DNA from: Carnobacterium_B sp040274945
GTDB lineage: Bacteria; Bacillota; Bacilli; Lactobacillales; Carnobacteriaceae
Assembly: GCF_040274945.1 (NCBI RefSeq)
Contig: NZ_JBEMAR010000010.1
Coordinates: 62,001-126,000, forward strand
DNA: 64,000 nt
Direction of reading: 5' to 3'
A program made the position numbers and the translations under genes. The notes below the pieces were generated by a model that saw only the letters and a list, made by a program, of their open reading frames with translations, was not told the DNA's origin and searched no databases. Numbering within the stretch: position 1 is the stretch's first letter; each line of letters begins with the position of its first letter. Positions 9,077-18,334 of this stretch are shown one piece after another.

Positions 9077-10033
9077 ATGATTCATTCTTATTATACAACA
9101 GCCAACGGTAAAGTTATTCATGACACTGATTTTACAAATGTGGAGTGGCTACACCTATCTAATCCAACACCTGATGAAATCAATCGAGTAATTAAACATT
9201 TTGGGTTCCCAAAAGACTACCTTTCTAGTGTTCTGGATCCAGATGAGGTTTCAAGATATGAAAATTTAGAATTAGATGAAAGCGAGAGTTCTTCATTAGC
9301 AATGTTTCTTTATCCATTAAAAGTAACCAGTAACTCAAGCGATAGTGAGTATGTTACCAGACCTTTAGCAGTTATTATGACAGCTAAAACCGTTATTACA
9401 GCTGCTGTTCATACCCCTGATTTTATTTCAAATATGATTGAGAATAAGCCGAACTTCCCAATATCTAGTACAAATCAAGAACAGTTTTTACTTGATATTG
9501 CTTGGCACATTTCTTCTGATTATATTACTTATTTAAAAGAAATTAATGCTAAAATCGAAAAATTAGAATATACGATTACAAAGACTTCCAAAAACCGTCA
9601 ATTATTTGTTTTAATGTCTCTACAAAAAAGTTTGGTCTATTTTAGTACTGCCATTGAAAGCAATCATCCGATTTTCAAACGTTTAAAAGCTATCGAACGT
9701 TTTAATACAGATAAAAACATTCTTTCCTTTTTACATGACGTTGTGATTGAAAATCAACAAGCCGAAGCAATGATTCGCCAATCTAATAAAATGTTAGAAC
9801 AACTCAGTGCTATCTTTTCTTCTGTTATTTCAAATAATTTAAATAATATTATGAAAGTATTAACATCCATCACTATCGTTTTGACCATCCCAAATATTAT
9901 CGGAGCACTTTGGGGAATGAACGTGACCCTCCCATTTGAAGACACTCCAGGTGCGTTTTGGATACTTTGCTTCATCAGTCTTGCCATATGTGGATTAACT
10001 GTTTGGATACTAAGAAAAAAAGATTATTTTTGA
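9077..10033 (+). CDS. corA: CorA-family magnesium/divalent cation transporter
   Basis: A 318-residue channel-type Mg2+ (or Co2+/Ni2+) transporter of the cytoplasmic membrane. A large cytoplasmic alpha/beta domain and long stalk helices occupy about 1-255. Two C-terminal membrane helices follow. The signature Gly-Met-Asn of the pore entrance is at residues 280-282 (LWGMNV), and the basic C-terminal end is RKKDYF. The loop after GMN is acidic (PFEDTPG), as expected for the outer mouth. The gene stands alone between gnd and a small membrane protein gene. The exact ion cannot be told from sequence. Confidence 0.92.
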   Translation: MIHSYYTTANGKVIHDTDFTNVEWLHLSNPTPDEINRVIKHFGFPKDYLSSVLDPDEVSRYENLELDESESSSLAMFLYPLKVTSNSSDSEYVTRPLAVIMTAKTVITAAVHTPDFISNMIENKPNFPISSTNQEQFLLDIAWHISSDYITYLKEINAKIEKLEYTITKTSKNRQLFVLMSLQKSLVYFSTAIESNHPIFKRLKAIERFNTDKNILSFLHDVVIENQQAEAMIRQSNKMLEQLSAIFSSVISNNLNNIMKVLTSITIVLTIPNIIGALWGMNVTLPFEDTPGAFWILCFISLAICGLTVWILRKKDYF

Positions 10034-10106
10034 TAGCCTATTGATTCCTTCTGCTTATTTGATGTAAACTATAAGAAATATCCATATGAAAGTGGGGGAT
10101 TACCTC

Positions 10107-10238
10107 GTGGCTACAAAAAACAAAAAATCAGTCTCTAAAACACAACGTTTCACTAAAGTGTTTGTCTGGATTATGCTGATTGCAATGTTAGGTACAGTTT
10201 TTCTAACTCTTATTTCCACACTAATTACTATGAATTAA
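10107..10238 (+). CDS. DUF4044-family small membrane protein (43 aa)
   Basis: A short gene below the usual size cut-off. It starts at GTG 10107 behind GTGGGGG with 8-base spacing and encodes 43 residues. A basic, Ser/Thr-rich N-terminus (ATKNKKSVSKTQRF) is followed by a single membrane helix (VFVWIMLIAMLGTVFLTLIS). The pattern matches the DUF4044 family of Lactobacillales, which has no known function. A terminator follows directly. It may be co-transcribed with or downstream of corA, 73 bases away. Confidence 0.75.
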   Translation: MATKNKKSVSKTQRFTKVFVWIMLIAMLGTVFLTLISTLITMN

Positions 10239-10244
10239 GTCCCA

Positions 10245-10279
10245 CCACATCAATCGATTGAATAAATCGGTTAATGTGG
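10245..10279 (+). terminator. terminator after the DUF4044 gene
   Basis: The inverted repeat (10245-10258 with 10265-10279, two G-U type imperfections) is followed by a T-rich run. Confidence 0.75.
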
Positions 10280-10309
10280 TTTTTATTTTAGAATTTGGAG
10301 GCAACCAAT

Positions 10310-10960
10310 ATGACAAATTTTGATAGACAAGCGAATAACACTCAAACCGCTACCTTTAGTATGGGATGCTTTTGGGGACCCGATAGTCGTTTTGGTCATC
10401 TCCCTGGCGTCCTTCGAACACGCGTTGGTTATGCTGGCGGTACTTTACCTAATCCTACCTATAGATCCATTGGAGATCATTCTGAGACGCTAGAAATTGA
10501 TTTTGATCCTGAGGTTATTTGTTACTCAGATATTTTAACTTTATTTTGGGACAGTCATGATGCTGTTAAAGACCGCAACTATAAGGGGCGTCAGTATCTT
10601 TCACTTTTGTTTTATCATAATTCCGAACAGCAAAAAATTGCTGATGAGGTCAAAATTAAATGGGAAAAGAAATACAATAAGCAAATACAGACTGAACTTC
10701 TCCCTTATACTCATTTTTATCGAGCAGAAGATCACCATCAAAAATATTTTATGAAACGTTATCCTAAGGCTCTTGAGGCAGTAAGCAATCTTTTCCCAAC
10801 TTACACTGATTATATTGATTCAACGATTGCTGCTCGTCTAAATGGTTTTGTTCGAGAATACGGTCTTTTATCGGATATCAAAAAAGAACTCGAATTTTGG
10901 GGGTTGAATGACAGTGAAAAACACACTTTACAGAAGCTACTTACAACTATTCGATGGTAA
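10310..10960 (+). CDS. msrA: Peptide-methionine (S)-S-oxide reductase MsrA
   Basis: A 216-residue repair enzyme that reduces methionine-S-sulfoxide in oxidised proteins. The start ATG 10310 has GGAGG 8 bases upstream; an upstream TTG (10295) in frame is rejected because it overlaps that site. Catalytic Cys20 lies in MGCFWGPDSRF, which departs slightly from the usual GCFWG(V/C)E. Further conserved segments are GYAGG, YRSIGDHSETLEIDFDP, FWDSHD, and YHQKYF-like HHQKYF. Only one other cysteine (EVICYSD) is present and none at the C-terminus, so recycling probably relies on a different resolving cysteine or directly on thioredoxin. The C-terminal 40 residues extend beyond the classic domain. Confidence 0.9.
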   Translation: MTNFDRQANNTQTATFSMGCFWGPDSRFGHLPGVLRTRVGYAGGTLPNPTYRSIGDHSETLEIDFDPEVICYSDILTLFWDSHDAVKDRNYKGRQYLSLLFYHNSEQQKIADEVKIKWEKKYNKQIQTELLPYTHFYRAEDHHQKYFMKRYPKALEAVSNLFPTYTDYIDSTIAARLNGFVREYGLLSDIKKELEFWGLNDSEKHTLQKLLTTIRW

Positions 10961-10996
10961 AACTACCACTTCATACTTCTATACCTGTTCTGATAA

Positions 10997-11048
10997 AAAG
11001 AATCCTTTAACCAACGGACTAAAAAGTTCGTTGGTTAAAGGATTCTTT
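10997..11048. terminator. bidirectional terminator between msrA and recN
   Basis: A 23-bp stem with one mismatch (10997-11019 and 11026-11048) has a six-base loop and lies between the two convergent genes. Confidence 0.9.
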
Positions 11049-11052
11049 ACTT

Positions 11053-12771
11053 TTAACTCAATTGCTTTTGCTTTTGTTTTTCTGTTTCAGCTAAAACAGT
11101 TAATTCTTTAGCATGTTCTAAAGTCAATTTTGTGATTTCAGTACCTGCTAACATACGCGCAATTTCTTCAATTTTTTCTAACGATACTAAAGAATTGACG
11201 TGTGTTTTTGTACGATCATTTTCCACACTTTTTGAAATGTATAAATGGTTATCTGCCATCGCAGCTACTTGAGGCAAATGCGTAATGCAGAGGACTTGAG
11301 AATGAACAGCTACCATATAAATTTTATTTGCAATCGCTTGAGCAACTCGTCCGCTGACACCGGTATCTACCTCATCAAATATAATACTAGTGATGCCTTG
11401 AGATTTAGAGAAAATGGTCTTCATAGCTAACATCATGCGAGATAATTCTCCTCCAGAGGCTACCCTAGCCAAAGGTTTTAACGGTTCACCCATATTTGTA
11501 GCAATATAGAACTCTACCTCATCAAAGCCAGACTCATGCGCAACTTCACTCAGAAAATCTTGAATCGGTTTAAAAAATTGAACTTCAAACACCACTTTCT
11601 CCATATACAATTCTTTTAACTGTTCATGAATGGCTTGTTCAATCTTTTTGGCTACCACTCTACGTTTTTCAGAAAGTTCGCTACCTCGTTTAATCAATTC
11701 TTCCGATAAACTGGATAACTCTTTTGTCATATTCGTCAGATGATTTTCACGATTCATAATTTGATTTAATTCTGCCGCAATTTTTTCGTAATATGCCTTG
11801 ATTTCTGCAATAGAATCGCCATACTTACGTTTTAATTGTTTAATGCTTTCTAATCTTTTTTCAATTTCATTAAGACGATCTTCATCATACGCTGTTTGAT
11901 CCATTTCTCTTAAAATATCACTAGCAGCTTCTTGAAGCTGAAAGTAACTACTTGAAATTGCTTCTGACAAGATTTTGTATTTTTCATCTATTTCTTCAAT
12001 AGAATTCATTTCAGTCATGGCATTTCCAATCAAGTCAATCCCATTGACTTCATCTCCTTGCAAAGCATCATAGCTCATTGATAATGCAGACATAATTTTT
12101 TGATAATTAGCTAACAAATTTTTTTCTTCTAACAGCTCTTCTTCCTCACCATCAAGAAGTTCAGCCATTTCAATTTCATTTGTTTGGTACTGAAGCATAT
12201 CTAACCGTTGTGCTAATTCTTGTTCTCCATTTTGCCATTTATCAAAGGCTTTTTTAACTTTTTTATAGTCTGCATAAGTTTCTTGATAATTCTTTTTTAA
12301 CATTACTAATTTCTGATCACCGAAATGATCTAACATATTTAAATGACGTTCTGGATTCATTAATTCTTGGTGTTCGTTTTGTCCGTGAATATCAATGATC
12401 GATTCTCCAATTAAACGCAAAGTAGCTATCGTTACTAAACGACCGTTGATTCGACAAACATTTTTACCACTACGATGAATGTCACGCTGAATAATCACAC
12501 TGTCTTCTTCACTGTCAATATCATAGTCTTTTAGTAATTTATAAGTAGTGGAATTTCCTTCTAATGAAAATAACGCTTCTAGAACACATTTAGTTGCACC
12601 ATGACGAATAAATTCACTGGATCCTCTTCCACCTGCAAGCAGCCCAACCGCGTCAATAATAATCGATTTCCCTGCTCCTGTTTCTCCGGTTAAAACAGTC
12701 ATACCACGATTAAAACTAAGATTCAAATCTTGTATGATTGCAAAATCCTTAATTGTTAATTCCTGAAGCAC
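11053..12771 (-). CDS. recN: DNA repair protein RecN (SMC-like ATPase)
   Basis: A 572-residue SMC-like ATPase that gathers DNA ends during double-strand break repair. The Walker A motif GETGAGKS is near residue 30. A long central coiled coil rich in Glu, Lys and Leu spans about 150-360. The C-terminal lobe has the ABC signature region VASGGELSRMMLAMK and Walker B IIFDEVDTGVSG. It ends in a Gln/Lys tail. It lies 34 bases after argR, the usual argR-recN order in Bacilli, and is the last gene of a long leftward cluster that starts near 20.5 kb. Confidence 0.96.
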   Translation of the reverse strand: MLQELTIKDFAIIQDLNLSFNRGMTVLTGETGAGKSIIIDAVGLLAGGRGSSEFIRHGATKCVLEALFSLEGNSTTYKLLKDYDIDSEEDSVIIQRDIHRSGKNVCRINGRLVTIATLRLIGESIIDIHGQNEHQELMNPERHLNMLDHFGDQKLVMLKKNYQETYADYKKVKKAFDKWQNGEQELAQRLDMLQYQTNEIEMAELLDGEEEELLEEKNLLANYQKIMSALSMSYDALQGDEVNGIDLIGNAMTEMNSIEEIDEKYKILSEAISSSYFQLQEAASDILREMDQTAYDEDRLNEIEKRLESIKQLKRKYGDSIAEIKAYYEKIAAELNQIMNRENHLTNMTKELSSLSEELIKRGSELSEKRRVVAKKIEQAIHEQLKELYMEKVVFEVQFFKPIQDFLSEVAHESGFDEVEFYIATNMGEPLKPLARVASGGELSRMMLAMKTIFSKSQGITSIIFDEVDTGVSGRVAQAIANKIYMVAVHSQVLCITHLPQVAAMADNHLYISKSVENDRTKTHVNSLVSLEKIEEIARMLAGTEITKLTLEHAKELTVLAETEKQKQKQLS

Positions 12772-12805
12772 TGTTTAACACCTCCAATACTTCTTTCTTG
12801 ATTGC

Positions 12806-13255
12806 TTAAATTAATTGTATAAAATGATTTTTCAACTGGAGTGCTTCTTCATTTGAACGACAAATAATCAATACTGTATCATCTCCTGAGATAGCTCCAA
12901 AGACACTGTCAAAATTTGACGTATCAATTAAACTGCCTAGAGCAAAAGCATTTCCAGGAATGGTTCGAATGAGCAGAAAACAATCTTGCGTATCCATAGA
13001 AACAAAAGCATCTTTAAATAAACGTTCCAACTTTTTCGATGTATCATATTGAATATCAGGCGGTAAACTATATTGATATCCTCCTGTTTGAGAGGGAACT
13101 TTAACTAATTGGAGTTCTTTAATATCACGCGAAATAGTTGCTTGTGTTACTTCTATACCCTTTTCTTCTAATATACGTACAAAGTCTTCTTGTTTTTCAA
13201 TAACATTTTCTTTAATCAACTCTTGTAACAAATGATGACGTTCTCTCTTTTTCAT
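12806..13255 (-). CDS. argR: Arginine repressor/activator ArgR (AhrC)
   Basis: A 149-residue hexameric regulator of arginine synthesis and catabolism that binds ARG boxes with arginine as co-effector. The N-terminal winged helix (KRERHHLLQELI...TQATISRDIKEL) is typical. The C-terminal trimerisation and arginine-binding domain contains VFGAISGDDTVLIICR, whose Asp pair contacts arginine. The position between tlyA and recN is conserved in Firmicutes. The arginine genes themselves are not in this window. Confidence 0.95.
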   Translation of the reverse strand: MKKRERHHLLQELIKENVIEKQEDFVRILEEKGIEVTQATISRDIKELQLVKVPSQTGGYQYSLPPDIQYDTSKKLERLFKDAFVSMDTQDCFLLIRTIPGNAFALGSLIDTSNFDSVFGAISGDDTVLIICRSNEEALQLKNHFIQLI

Positions 13256-13381
13256 GTTTCCACCTCATTTTCATAACCACTATTATTCATTTAATACACC
13301 TATCATAGCGTACTTAATTCAGATAGAAAAGAAAAAATAAAAGAAATCAAAACAAAAAGCTCTAAAAATTAAAAATAAAAT

Positions 13382-13413
13382 ACGAATGTACCAATTTTAG
13401 CTGGTACATTCGT
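13382..13413 (-). terminator. terminator of tlyA
   Basis: A perfect 12-bp stem (13382-13393 and 13402-13413) with an 8-base loop and T-rich sequence downstream on the minus strand. argR and recN therefore probably have a separate promoter. Confidence 0.8.
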
Positions 13414-13417
13414 TATC

Positions 13418-14245
13418 TTATTTTTTTTCATTTTTTAGTGTAGCATATGCCTCTCTTAAAACAGATTCTATTTCGACAGATTCAGCAAGGTCACCTTTTG
13501 TTTTGTCATTCCATTTTAAATGAGCTAAAAATTCAATGTTGCCTTCTCCACCTGTAATAGGAGAGAATGTCAAATTCAATACATCGTATCCAATGTTTGT
13601 TGCAAATGAAAGCATGTCTGTCAAAACTTGCTCATGAACTTGTTTATCACTGACGATTCCTTTTTCACCAACGTCTTCACGATGTGCTTCAAATTGAGGT
13701 TTGATCAAAGCCAGTACATCTCCACCAGAAGCAATAATATTCTTTAAAACGGGCAAAATCATACGTAGCGAAATAAACGAAACATCAATAGAAGACAGAT
13801 TGGGTCTGCCTTTTGAGAAATCTTCTGGTTTACAGTACCTAAAGTTCGTTTGCTCCATTACTACGACCCTTGGATCTTGGCGTAGTTTCCAGGCTAACTG
13901 ATTCGTCCCTACATCTAAAGCATAACTCAATTTAGCTCCGTGTTGCAAAGCCGCATCGGTAAATCCTCCCGTAGAAGAACCGATATCTAACATAATTTTG
14001 TCTTTAATTGTCACATCAAAAAATTTCATAGCTTTTTCTAATTTGAATCCACCACGACTGACATACCGAGATTTTTTCCCTTTTAAGTGAAGCTTCGTCT
14101 CAGAAGGAATTTTTTCTCCAGCAGTATCAACCCGCTCTTCTTTTTCTGTGTATACCTGACCAGCCATAATAACACTTTTAGCTTTTTCAATAGACTCTAC
14201 AAGGCCTTGTTCGACTAAGAGGATATCTACTCGTTCTTTTTTCAT
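13418..14245 (-). CDS. tlyA: TlyA-family rRNA (cytidine-2'-O)-methyltransferase
   Basis: A 275-residue protein with an N-terminal S4 RNA-binding domain (about 1-65, KERVDILLVEQGLVESIEKAKSVI) and a FtsJ-type Rossmann methyltransferase. The SAM motif DIGSSTGGFTDAAL begins near residue 87, followed by ALDVGTNQLAWKLRQD and the SIDVSFISLR and ALIKPQFEA motifs. TlyA of mycobacteria methylates 16S and 23S rRNA and sets capreomycin sensitivity; in Bacilli it is annotated YqxC or hemolysin A. A haemolytic role is not supported by the sequence. It lies 18 bases after ispA in the same operon. Confidence 0.93.
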   Translation of the reverse strand: MKKERVDILLVEQGLVESIEKAKSVIMAGQVYTEKEERVDTAGEKIPSETKLHLKGKKSRYVSRGGFKLEKAMKFFDVTIKDKIMLDIGSSTGGFTDAALQHGAKLSYALDVGTNQLAWKLRQDPRVVVMEQTNFRYCKPEDFSKGRPNLSSIDVSFISLRMILPVLKNIIASGGDVLALIKPQFEAHREDVGEKGIVSDKQVHEQVLTDMLSFATNIGYDVLNLTFSPITGGEGNIEFLAHLKWNDKTKGDLAESVEIESVLREAYATLKNEKK

Positions 14246-14263
14246 GTGACGGTTCCCACCTTT

Positions 14264-15163
14264 TTAATCGATTACTAAAAGATCAATAATTTCTACCAGT
14301 AAATTAATTTGGACCGGTCTAGCTGAATCTCGACTAATTTGTTCTACAGTCAGTAAGTTTAATTTTGCAGCTGCTAACTCTTGGTTCAAAGCTTTTTTAG
14401 CTCCTTCAAGTGTCAACAAACCTGGATAAGTACTTTTATTGTGTGCTGCATCCATTCCAGTGTTTTTGCCGATTTCTTCTACATTTCCGATCACATCCAA
14501 AATGTCATCGCGAATTTGATAAGCTAATCCAATATGTTCAGCGTACCCCATCAATTGTTCTTCCACTTCTGTTGCTGCGTCAGCAATCACACACGCGGCG
14601 TAAATAGGAAATTTTAACAATTCACCTGTCTTGTTCCGATGAATAAATTGCAATTCTTCCAAGCTTAAGTCTTTCGTTTCACCTTGGATATCCGCCATTT
14701 GCCCTAAAATCATACCTTCTGGGCCTGCTGATTTTGCTAATGCTAGAATTAATTTCACCTTTTTTTCTGGTGAAGCATCTGATGCAGCAATAATTTCAAA
14801 AGCTTGTGTTAACAAAGCATCACCAGCTAAAATTGCTGTATCTTCACCATAAACAATATGACTTGTCGGTTTTCCTCTACGCAAATCATCATTATCCATA
14901 GCTGGTAAATCATCATGAATCAAGGAATACGTGTGGATAAACTCTAAAGCAGCACTCACGGCATATCCTTTTCTAATGTCGCCGCCCAACGATTGAATCG
15001 TTGCTAAAAGAAGCAAAGGTCGAATTCTTTTTCCACCAGCTTCCAAGGAATAAAACATGGCTTCATGCAATGGTTCTTTTTTAGTTCCATTCTTCCTAAT
15101 ATATCCAAGCATTTCCTCTTCAAAAGATGGAATCACATTATTTTTAAATGACTTTAAATTCAT
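14264..15163 (-). CDS. ispA: Farnesyl/geranyl diphosphate synthase (short-chain polyprenyl synthase)
   Basis: A 299-residue trans-prenyltransferase that builds farnesyl diphosphate from IPP and DMAPP for undecaprenyl and quinone precursors. The first aspartate-rich motif is DDLPAMDND (about residues 85-93), with GKPTSHIVYGEDTAILAGDALL after it. The second is YQIRDDILDVIGN in the C-terminal half. It sits directly after xseB, as in most Firmicutes, with a 15-base gap. Chain length is inferred from the residues before the first motif (HTYSLIHDD) and is not certain. Confidence 0.94.
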   Translation of the reverse strand: MNLKSFKNNVIPSFEEEMLGYIRKNGTKKEPLHEAMFYSLEAGGKRIRPLLLLATIQSLGGDIRKGYAVSAALEFIHTYSLIHDDLPAMDNDDLRRGKPTSHIVYGEDTAILAGDALLTQAFEIIAASDASPEKKVKLILALAKSAGPEGMILGQMADIQGETKDLSLEELQFIHRNKTGELLKFPIYAACVIADAATEVEEQLMGYAEHIGLAYQIRDDILDVIGNVEEIGKNTGMDAAHNKSTYPGLLTLEGAKKALNQELAAAKLNLLTVEQISRDSARPVQINLLVEIIDLLVID

Positions 15164-15178
15164 ATCGACCCTCTTTTC

Positions 15179-15421
15179 TTAATTACTTTCACTTTCATCT
15201 TCATCTTCAAATAATTTTTCTTTGCCGTTTTCATCTACTATTTTCGTTAGGGTTTGTTCTGCATTTTGTAGAGTTTCCTTACAAAATTTACTTAAACTAA
15301 CTCCTTTTTGAAATTGATCCAACGCTTCCTCTAATGGAACATCTCCACGTTCCAAGTTTGTTACGATTTCTTCTAATTGCTGCATAGCTTCTTCAAATTT
15401 TAATTTCTTTGCTGTACTCAT
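15179..15421 (-). CDS. xseB: Exodeoxyribonuclease VII small subunit
   Basis: An 80-residue helical subunit of exonuclease VII, which degrades single-stranded DNA from both ends. The family core LKFEEAMQQLEEIVTNLERGDVPLEEALDQFQKGVSL is complete, and the C-terminus is acidic (EDEDESESN). Its ATG overlaps the xseA stop by 4 bases, so the two subunits are translationally coupled. Confidence 0.95.
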   Translation of the reverse strand: MSTAKKLKFEEAMQQLEEIVTNLERGDVPLEEALDQFQKGVSLSKFCKETLQNAEQTLTKIVDENGKEKLFEDEDESESN

Positions 15422-16758
15422 TTAGATTCCTCTTCTTTCTTTATCACTTTTGCCTCAAAACTTCCTTTGTGCAAATGAATGTGTATCTTATCTTCTACTT
15501 TAACTTGCTTACTATCTTTAATAACTTTTCCATCTTTTGTTGCATAACTGTAGCCGCGATTCATAATTTTTAAAGGACTTAAATAATCCAGCGATTGAAC
15601 AGCGTATTGAAAACGTTTAGTCTGATTTTCCATATACCATTCCATTTGAGTCGTCAATTGCCTATTCATCACGCTTAAGTCACTATGCTTTTGTTTGACT
15701 AACTGTGTCGGATTTTGTGCGTTTAACTGAAGCATATGAACATTAAGGTCGTTTTTTAATTGTTGATTTTTTTCTTCCATTGCTCGAACGAGCCTTTCAG
15801 TCAACAAATCTAACTTTTGAGCATACCCTTCATATAACCGCTGTGGTTGATTAAAAATATAAGAATTTAACTGGCTCGTTAACCGTTGATTTAATATTTC
15901 CACTTTTCGCGCATAACTTTGAACAAGCCGCAATTTTAATTGTTCAATTTTGATCAATTCATCAGACAACAAAGGAACAGAAATTTCTGCTGCTGCAGTT
16001 GGAGTTGCAGCACGCACATCTGCCACTAAATCAGCAATGGTCGTATCTGTTTCATGCCCTACAGAAGAAATGATCGGTGTTTGTGCTTCAAATATCGCAC
16101 GTGCAACTTTTTCCTCGTTAAAAGGCCACAAATCTTCAATCGAGCCTCCACCACGTGCAAGGATCATTGTGTCAAAATCACCTTTTTCCTCTACCATGCG
16201 GATACTTGATACAATTGCATCTGCCGCTTTATTTCCTTGTACAAGAGTAGGATAAATAACCAATTGAACAATAGGAAATCGTCTCTTTATCGTAGTCATA
16301 ATATCTCTTATGACTGCACCGCTTGGGCTCGTTACTACTGCAATTCGTCTAGGAAAAGTGGGAATCAATTGTTTTGGTGCATCAAAAAGTCCTTCTTTTT
16401 TTAATTTTTTCTTCATCTCTTCTAAAGCTTGATACAGAGCACCAACTCCATCTGGCTCCATATGTTCAATCGTTATTTGATAATTTCCGCTTGCCTCATA
16501 TAACGAGATCCGTCCAATAACCAGTACTTTCATTCCTTCTTCAGGAGTAAATTTAAGTTTTTGGAAAGCTGCTTTAAACATGATTGCAGAAATTTTGGCA
16601 TGATCATCTTTTAAACTAAAGTATTGATGAGCATTTGCCCTATTTCGAAAGTTAGAAATTTCTCCTGTCAAATAGATTCGTTCTAAATAAGGATCCCGTT
16701 CAAATTTTCGTTTAATGTATTTAGTCAATGCGGTGACCGTCAAGTAATCATTTGACAA
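15418..16758 (-). CDS. xseA: Exodeoxyribonuclease VII large subunit
   Basis: A 446-residue catalytic subunit of exonuclease VII. I place the start at TTG 16758 because AGAGGAG lies 8 bases upstream; the ORF remains open another 14 codons without a ribosome binding site. The N-terminal OB fold includes YLTGEISNFRNRANAHQYFSLKD, and the catalytic domain has VVTSPSGAVIRDI, ARGGGSIEDLWPFNEE and SVGHETDTTIAD. A long coiled coil covers about 270-390, and the C-terminal segment (LKIMNRGYSYA) is typical. The TTG start may keep its level low. Confidence 0.95.
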   Translation of the reverse strand: MSNDYLTVTALTKYIKRKFERDPYLERIYLTGEISNFRNRANAHQYFSLKDDHAKISAIMFKAAFQKLKFTPEEGMKVLVIGRISLYEASGNYQITIEHMEPDGVGALYQALEEMKKKLKKEGLFDAPKQLIPTFPRRIAVVTSPSGAVIRDIMTTIKRRFPIVQLVIYPTLVQGNKAADAIVSSIRMVEEKGDFDTMILARGGGSIEDLWPFNEEKVARAIFEAQTPIISSVGHETDTTIADLVADVRAATPTAAAEISVPLLSDELIKIEQLKLRLVQSYARKVEILNQRLTSQLNSYIFNQPQRLYEGYAQKLDLLTERLVRAMEEKNQQLKNDLNVHMLQLNAQNPTQLVKQKHSDLSVMNRQLTTQMEWYMENQTKRFQYAVQSLDYLSPLKIMNRGYSYATKDGKVIKDSKQVKVEDKIHIHLHKGSFEAKVIKKEEESK

Positions 16759-16866
16759 TTTATTCACTCCTCTTAGCAGCATTGCATAAATTGAAAACAA
16801 CTTTTTATTTGTTGTTTTTAATTATCGTTAAATCTGGCTTATTTCCAGCCTTTTTAATAACGAATC

Positions 16867-17739
16867 TTATGCCTTATCTTTTTTTGATAATGCGCCAATT
16901 TTTTTTGCACTTTCAATCGTTTGATAAAGCAACATAGTAATAGTCATAGGTCCTACACCTTTAGGAACTGGAGTTAAATAACCTGCAACTTCAGCTACTT
17001 CGTCACTTTTGACATCACCGATCAATTTTCCGTTTTTATCACGGTTCATCCCTACATCAATTACTGCAGCACCTGGTTTAATAAATTCTTTTGTTACAAA
17101 ATGACCTCTTCCAATTGCTACAATTAAAATATCAGCCGTACGGGCTAGTGCAGCTAGATTTTTAGTTTTAGAATGAGCAATAGTTACCGTAGCATTCTTC
17201 ATCATTAATAGTTGAGCCATCGGTTTTCCAACGATATTGCTACGTCCTATCATGACTGCTGTTTTACCATCAATTTCTACCTGATAACGTTCCAACAGTT
17301 TTATAATACCATAAGGTGTACACGGTATCTTATCTGGTTTCCCTATTAGTAATTTCCCCATATTCATAGGATGGAAACCATCCACATCTTTTACCGAATC
17401 AATTGCATTTACTACTTTATCTGAATCAATTTGTTTTGGTAATGGCAATTGCACTAATATACCATGAAAAGCTGGGTCTTCGTTATAGTGATTGACTTCA
17501 TTTAATAATTCTTCTTCTGTTATATCTACTGGATAGCGTTTAACGAGTGAATGAAACCCTAATTCTTTTGCACGTTTTTCTTTGTTTCTTACATACGTTT
17601 GACTTGCAGGATCTTCACCAACTAATAATACAACTAAACCAGGAGTAATTCCTTTTTCCTTGAGTTGATTGACATCTTTTTGCATTTCAATCGTCATTTC
17701 ATCGGCCAATGTTTTACCACTCATGATTGTTGCGCTCAT
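16867..17739 (-). CDS. folD: Bifunctional methylenetetrahydrofolate dehydrogenase/cyclohydrolase
   Basis: A 290-residue enzyme interconverting 5,10-methylene-THF, 5,10-methenyl-THF and 10-formyl-THF, the one-carbon donors for purines and initiator tRNA. The ATG at 17739 has an AAGGA site 11 bases upstream; an in-frame ATG 7 codons earlier lacks one. Diagnostic segments are the catalytic Tyr/Lys region SQTYVRNKEKRAKELG, QLPLPKQID, the NADP-binding VMIGRSNIVGKPMAQLL and the C-terminal PVPKGVGPMTITMLL. It lies between nusB and xseA, its usual location. Confidence 0.96.
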   Translation of the reverse strand: MSATIMSGKTLADEMTIEMQKDVNQLKEKGITPGLVVLLVGEDPASQTYVRNKEKRAKELGFHSLVKRYPVDITEEELLNEVNHYNEDPAFHGILVQLPLPKQIDSDKVVNAIDSVKDVDGFHPMNMGKLLIGKPDKIPCTPYGIIKLLERYQVEIDGKTAVMIGRSNIVGKPMAQLLMMKNATVTIAHSKTKNLAALARTADILIVAIGRGHFVTKEFIKPGAAVIDVGMNRDKNGKLIGDVKSDEVAEVAGYLTPVPKGVGPMTITMLLYQTIESAKKIGALSKKDKA

Positions 17740-17866
17740 AAAGAATCCCATCCTTTTCATCTCACTTAAGTAACTAAACTTTACCCTATCTATCTTATCA
17801 TAAGAATTAGATCAGATACACCCTCAAATCTGTCTCGTGAAATTTTTTATACAGTGTCGCTTATGC

Positions 17867-17914
17867 AAAAAAAAACAGTGAAAACAAAGCTTATTCAGCT
17901 TCATCTTCACTGTT
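17867..17914 (-). terminator. terminator overlapping the 3' end of nusB
   Basis: The 9-bp arms (17874-17882 and 17906-17914) straddle the nusB stop, so one arm is coding. A run of T on the minus strand (17867-17875) completes it. It should reduce read-through from nusB into folD. Confidence 0.75.
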
Positions 17915-18334
17915 CTCATTTACTATGTTTGCTAAAACACCATTAACAAATTTTCTGGATTTTTCATCACTGTACTTTTTGGTAATTTCTAGTGCTTCAT
18001 TCAGCGCAACTCTGTCTGGTACATCTGAAACATACATCATCTCAAAGATTGCAATTCGAATAATCATTAAATCTGTTTTAGCCAGACGATTTAGGGACCA
18101 ATTCTCTAAGTGAGCTTTGATTTTTTCATCGATCTCATCTTGTTTTTCCATTACACCTGATACAATTAAATCTAAATAACTTGGTATCAGAACTGTTTCA
18201 ACTTCATCAGCTAACTCATCTTCACTAGTCAACGCTTGTTGCATAGCTTCTTCTTTAGATAAATCTTCATTAGCAGAAAGTTGAAAAAGTGATTGTAAGG
18301 CTTTTTCTCTAATATCACGTCGTGTTAAACTCAC
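17891..18334 (-). CDS. nusB: Transcription antitermination factor NusB
   Basis: A 147-residue all-helical protein that binds boxA RNA with S10 (NusE) during rRNA antitermination. The N-terminus LTRRDIREKALQSLFQL and the C-terminal VALNEALEITKKYSDEKSRKFVNGVL are diagnostic. An acidic tail follows (ENSEDEAE). Its start overlaps the preceding Asp23-family gene by one base. Confidence 0.96.
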   Translation of the reverse strand: MSLTRRDIREKALQSLFQLSANEDLSKEEAMQQALTSEDELADEVETVLIPSYLDLIVSGVMEKQDEIDEKIKAHLENWSLNRLAKTDLMIIRIAIFEMMYVSDVPDRVALNEALEITKKYSDEKSRKFVNGVLANIVNENSEDEAE

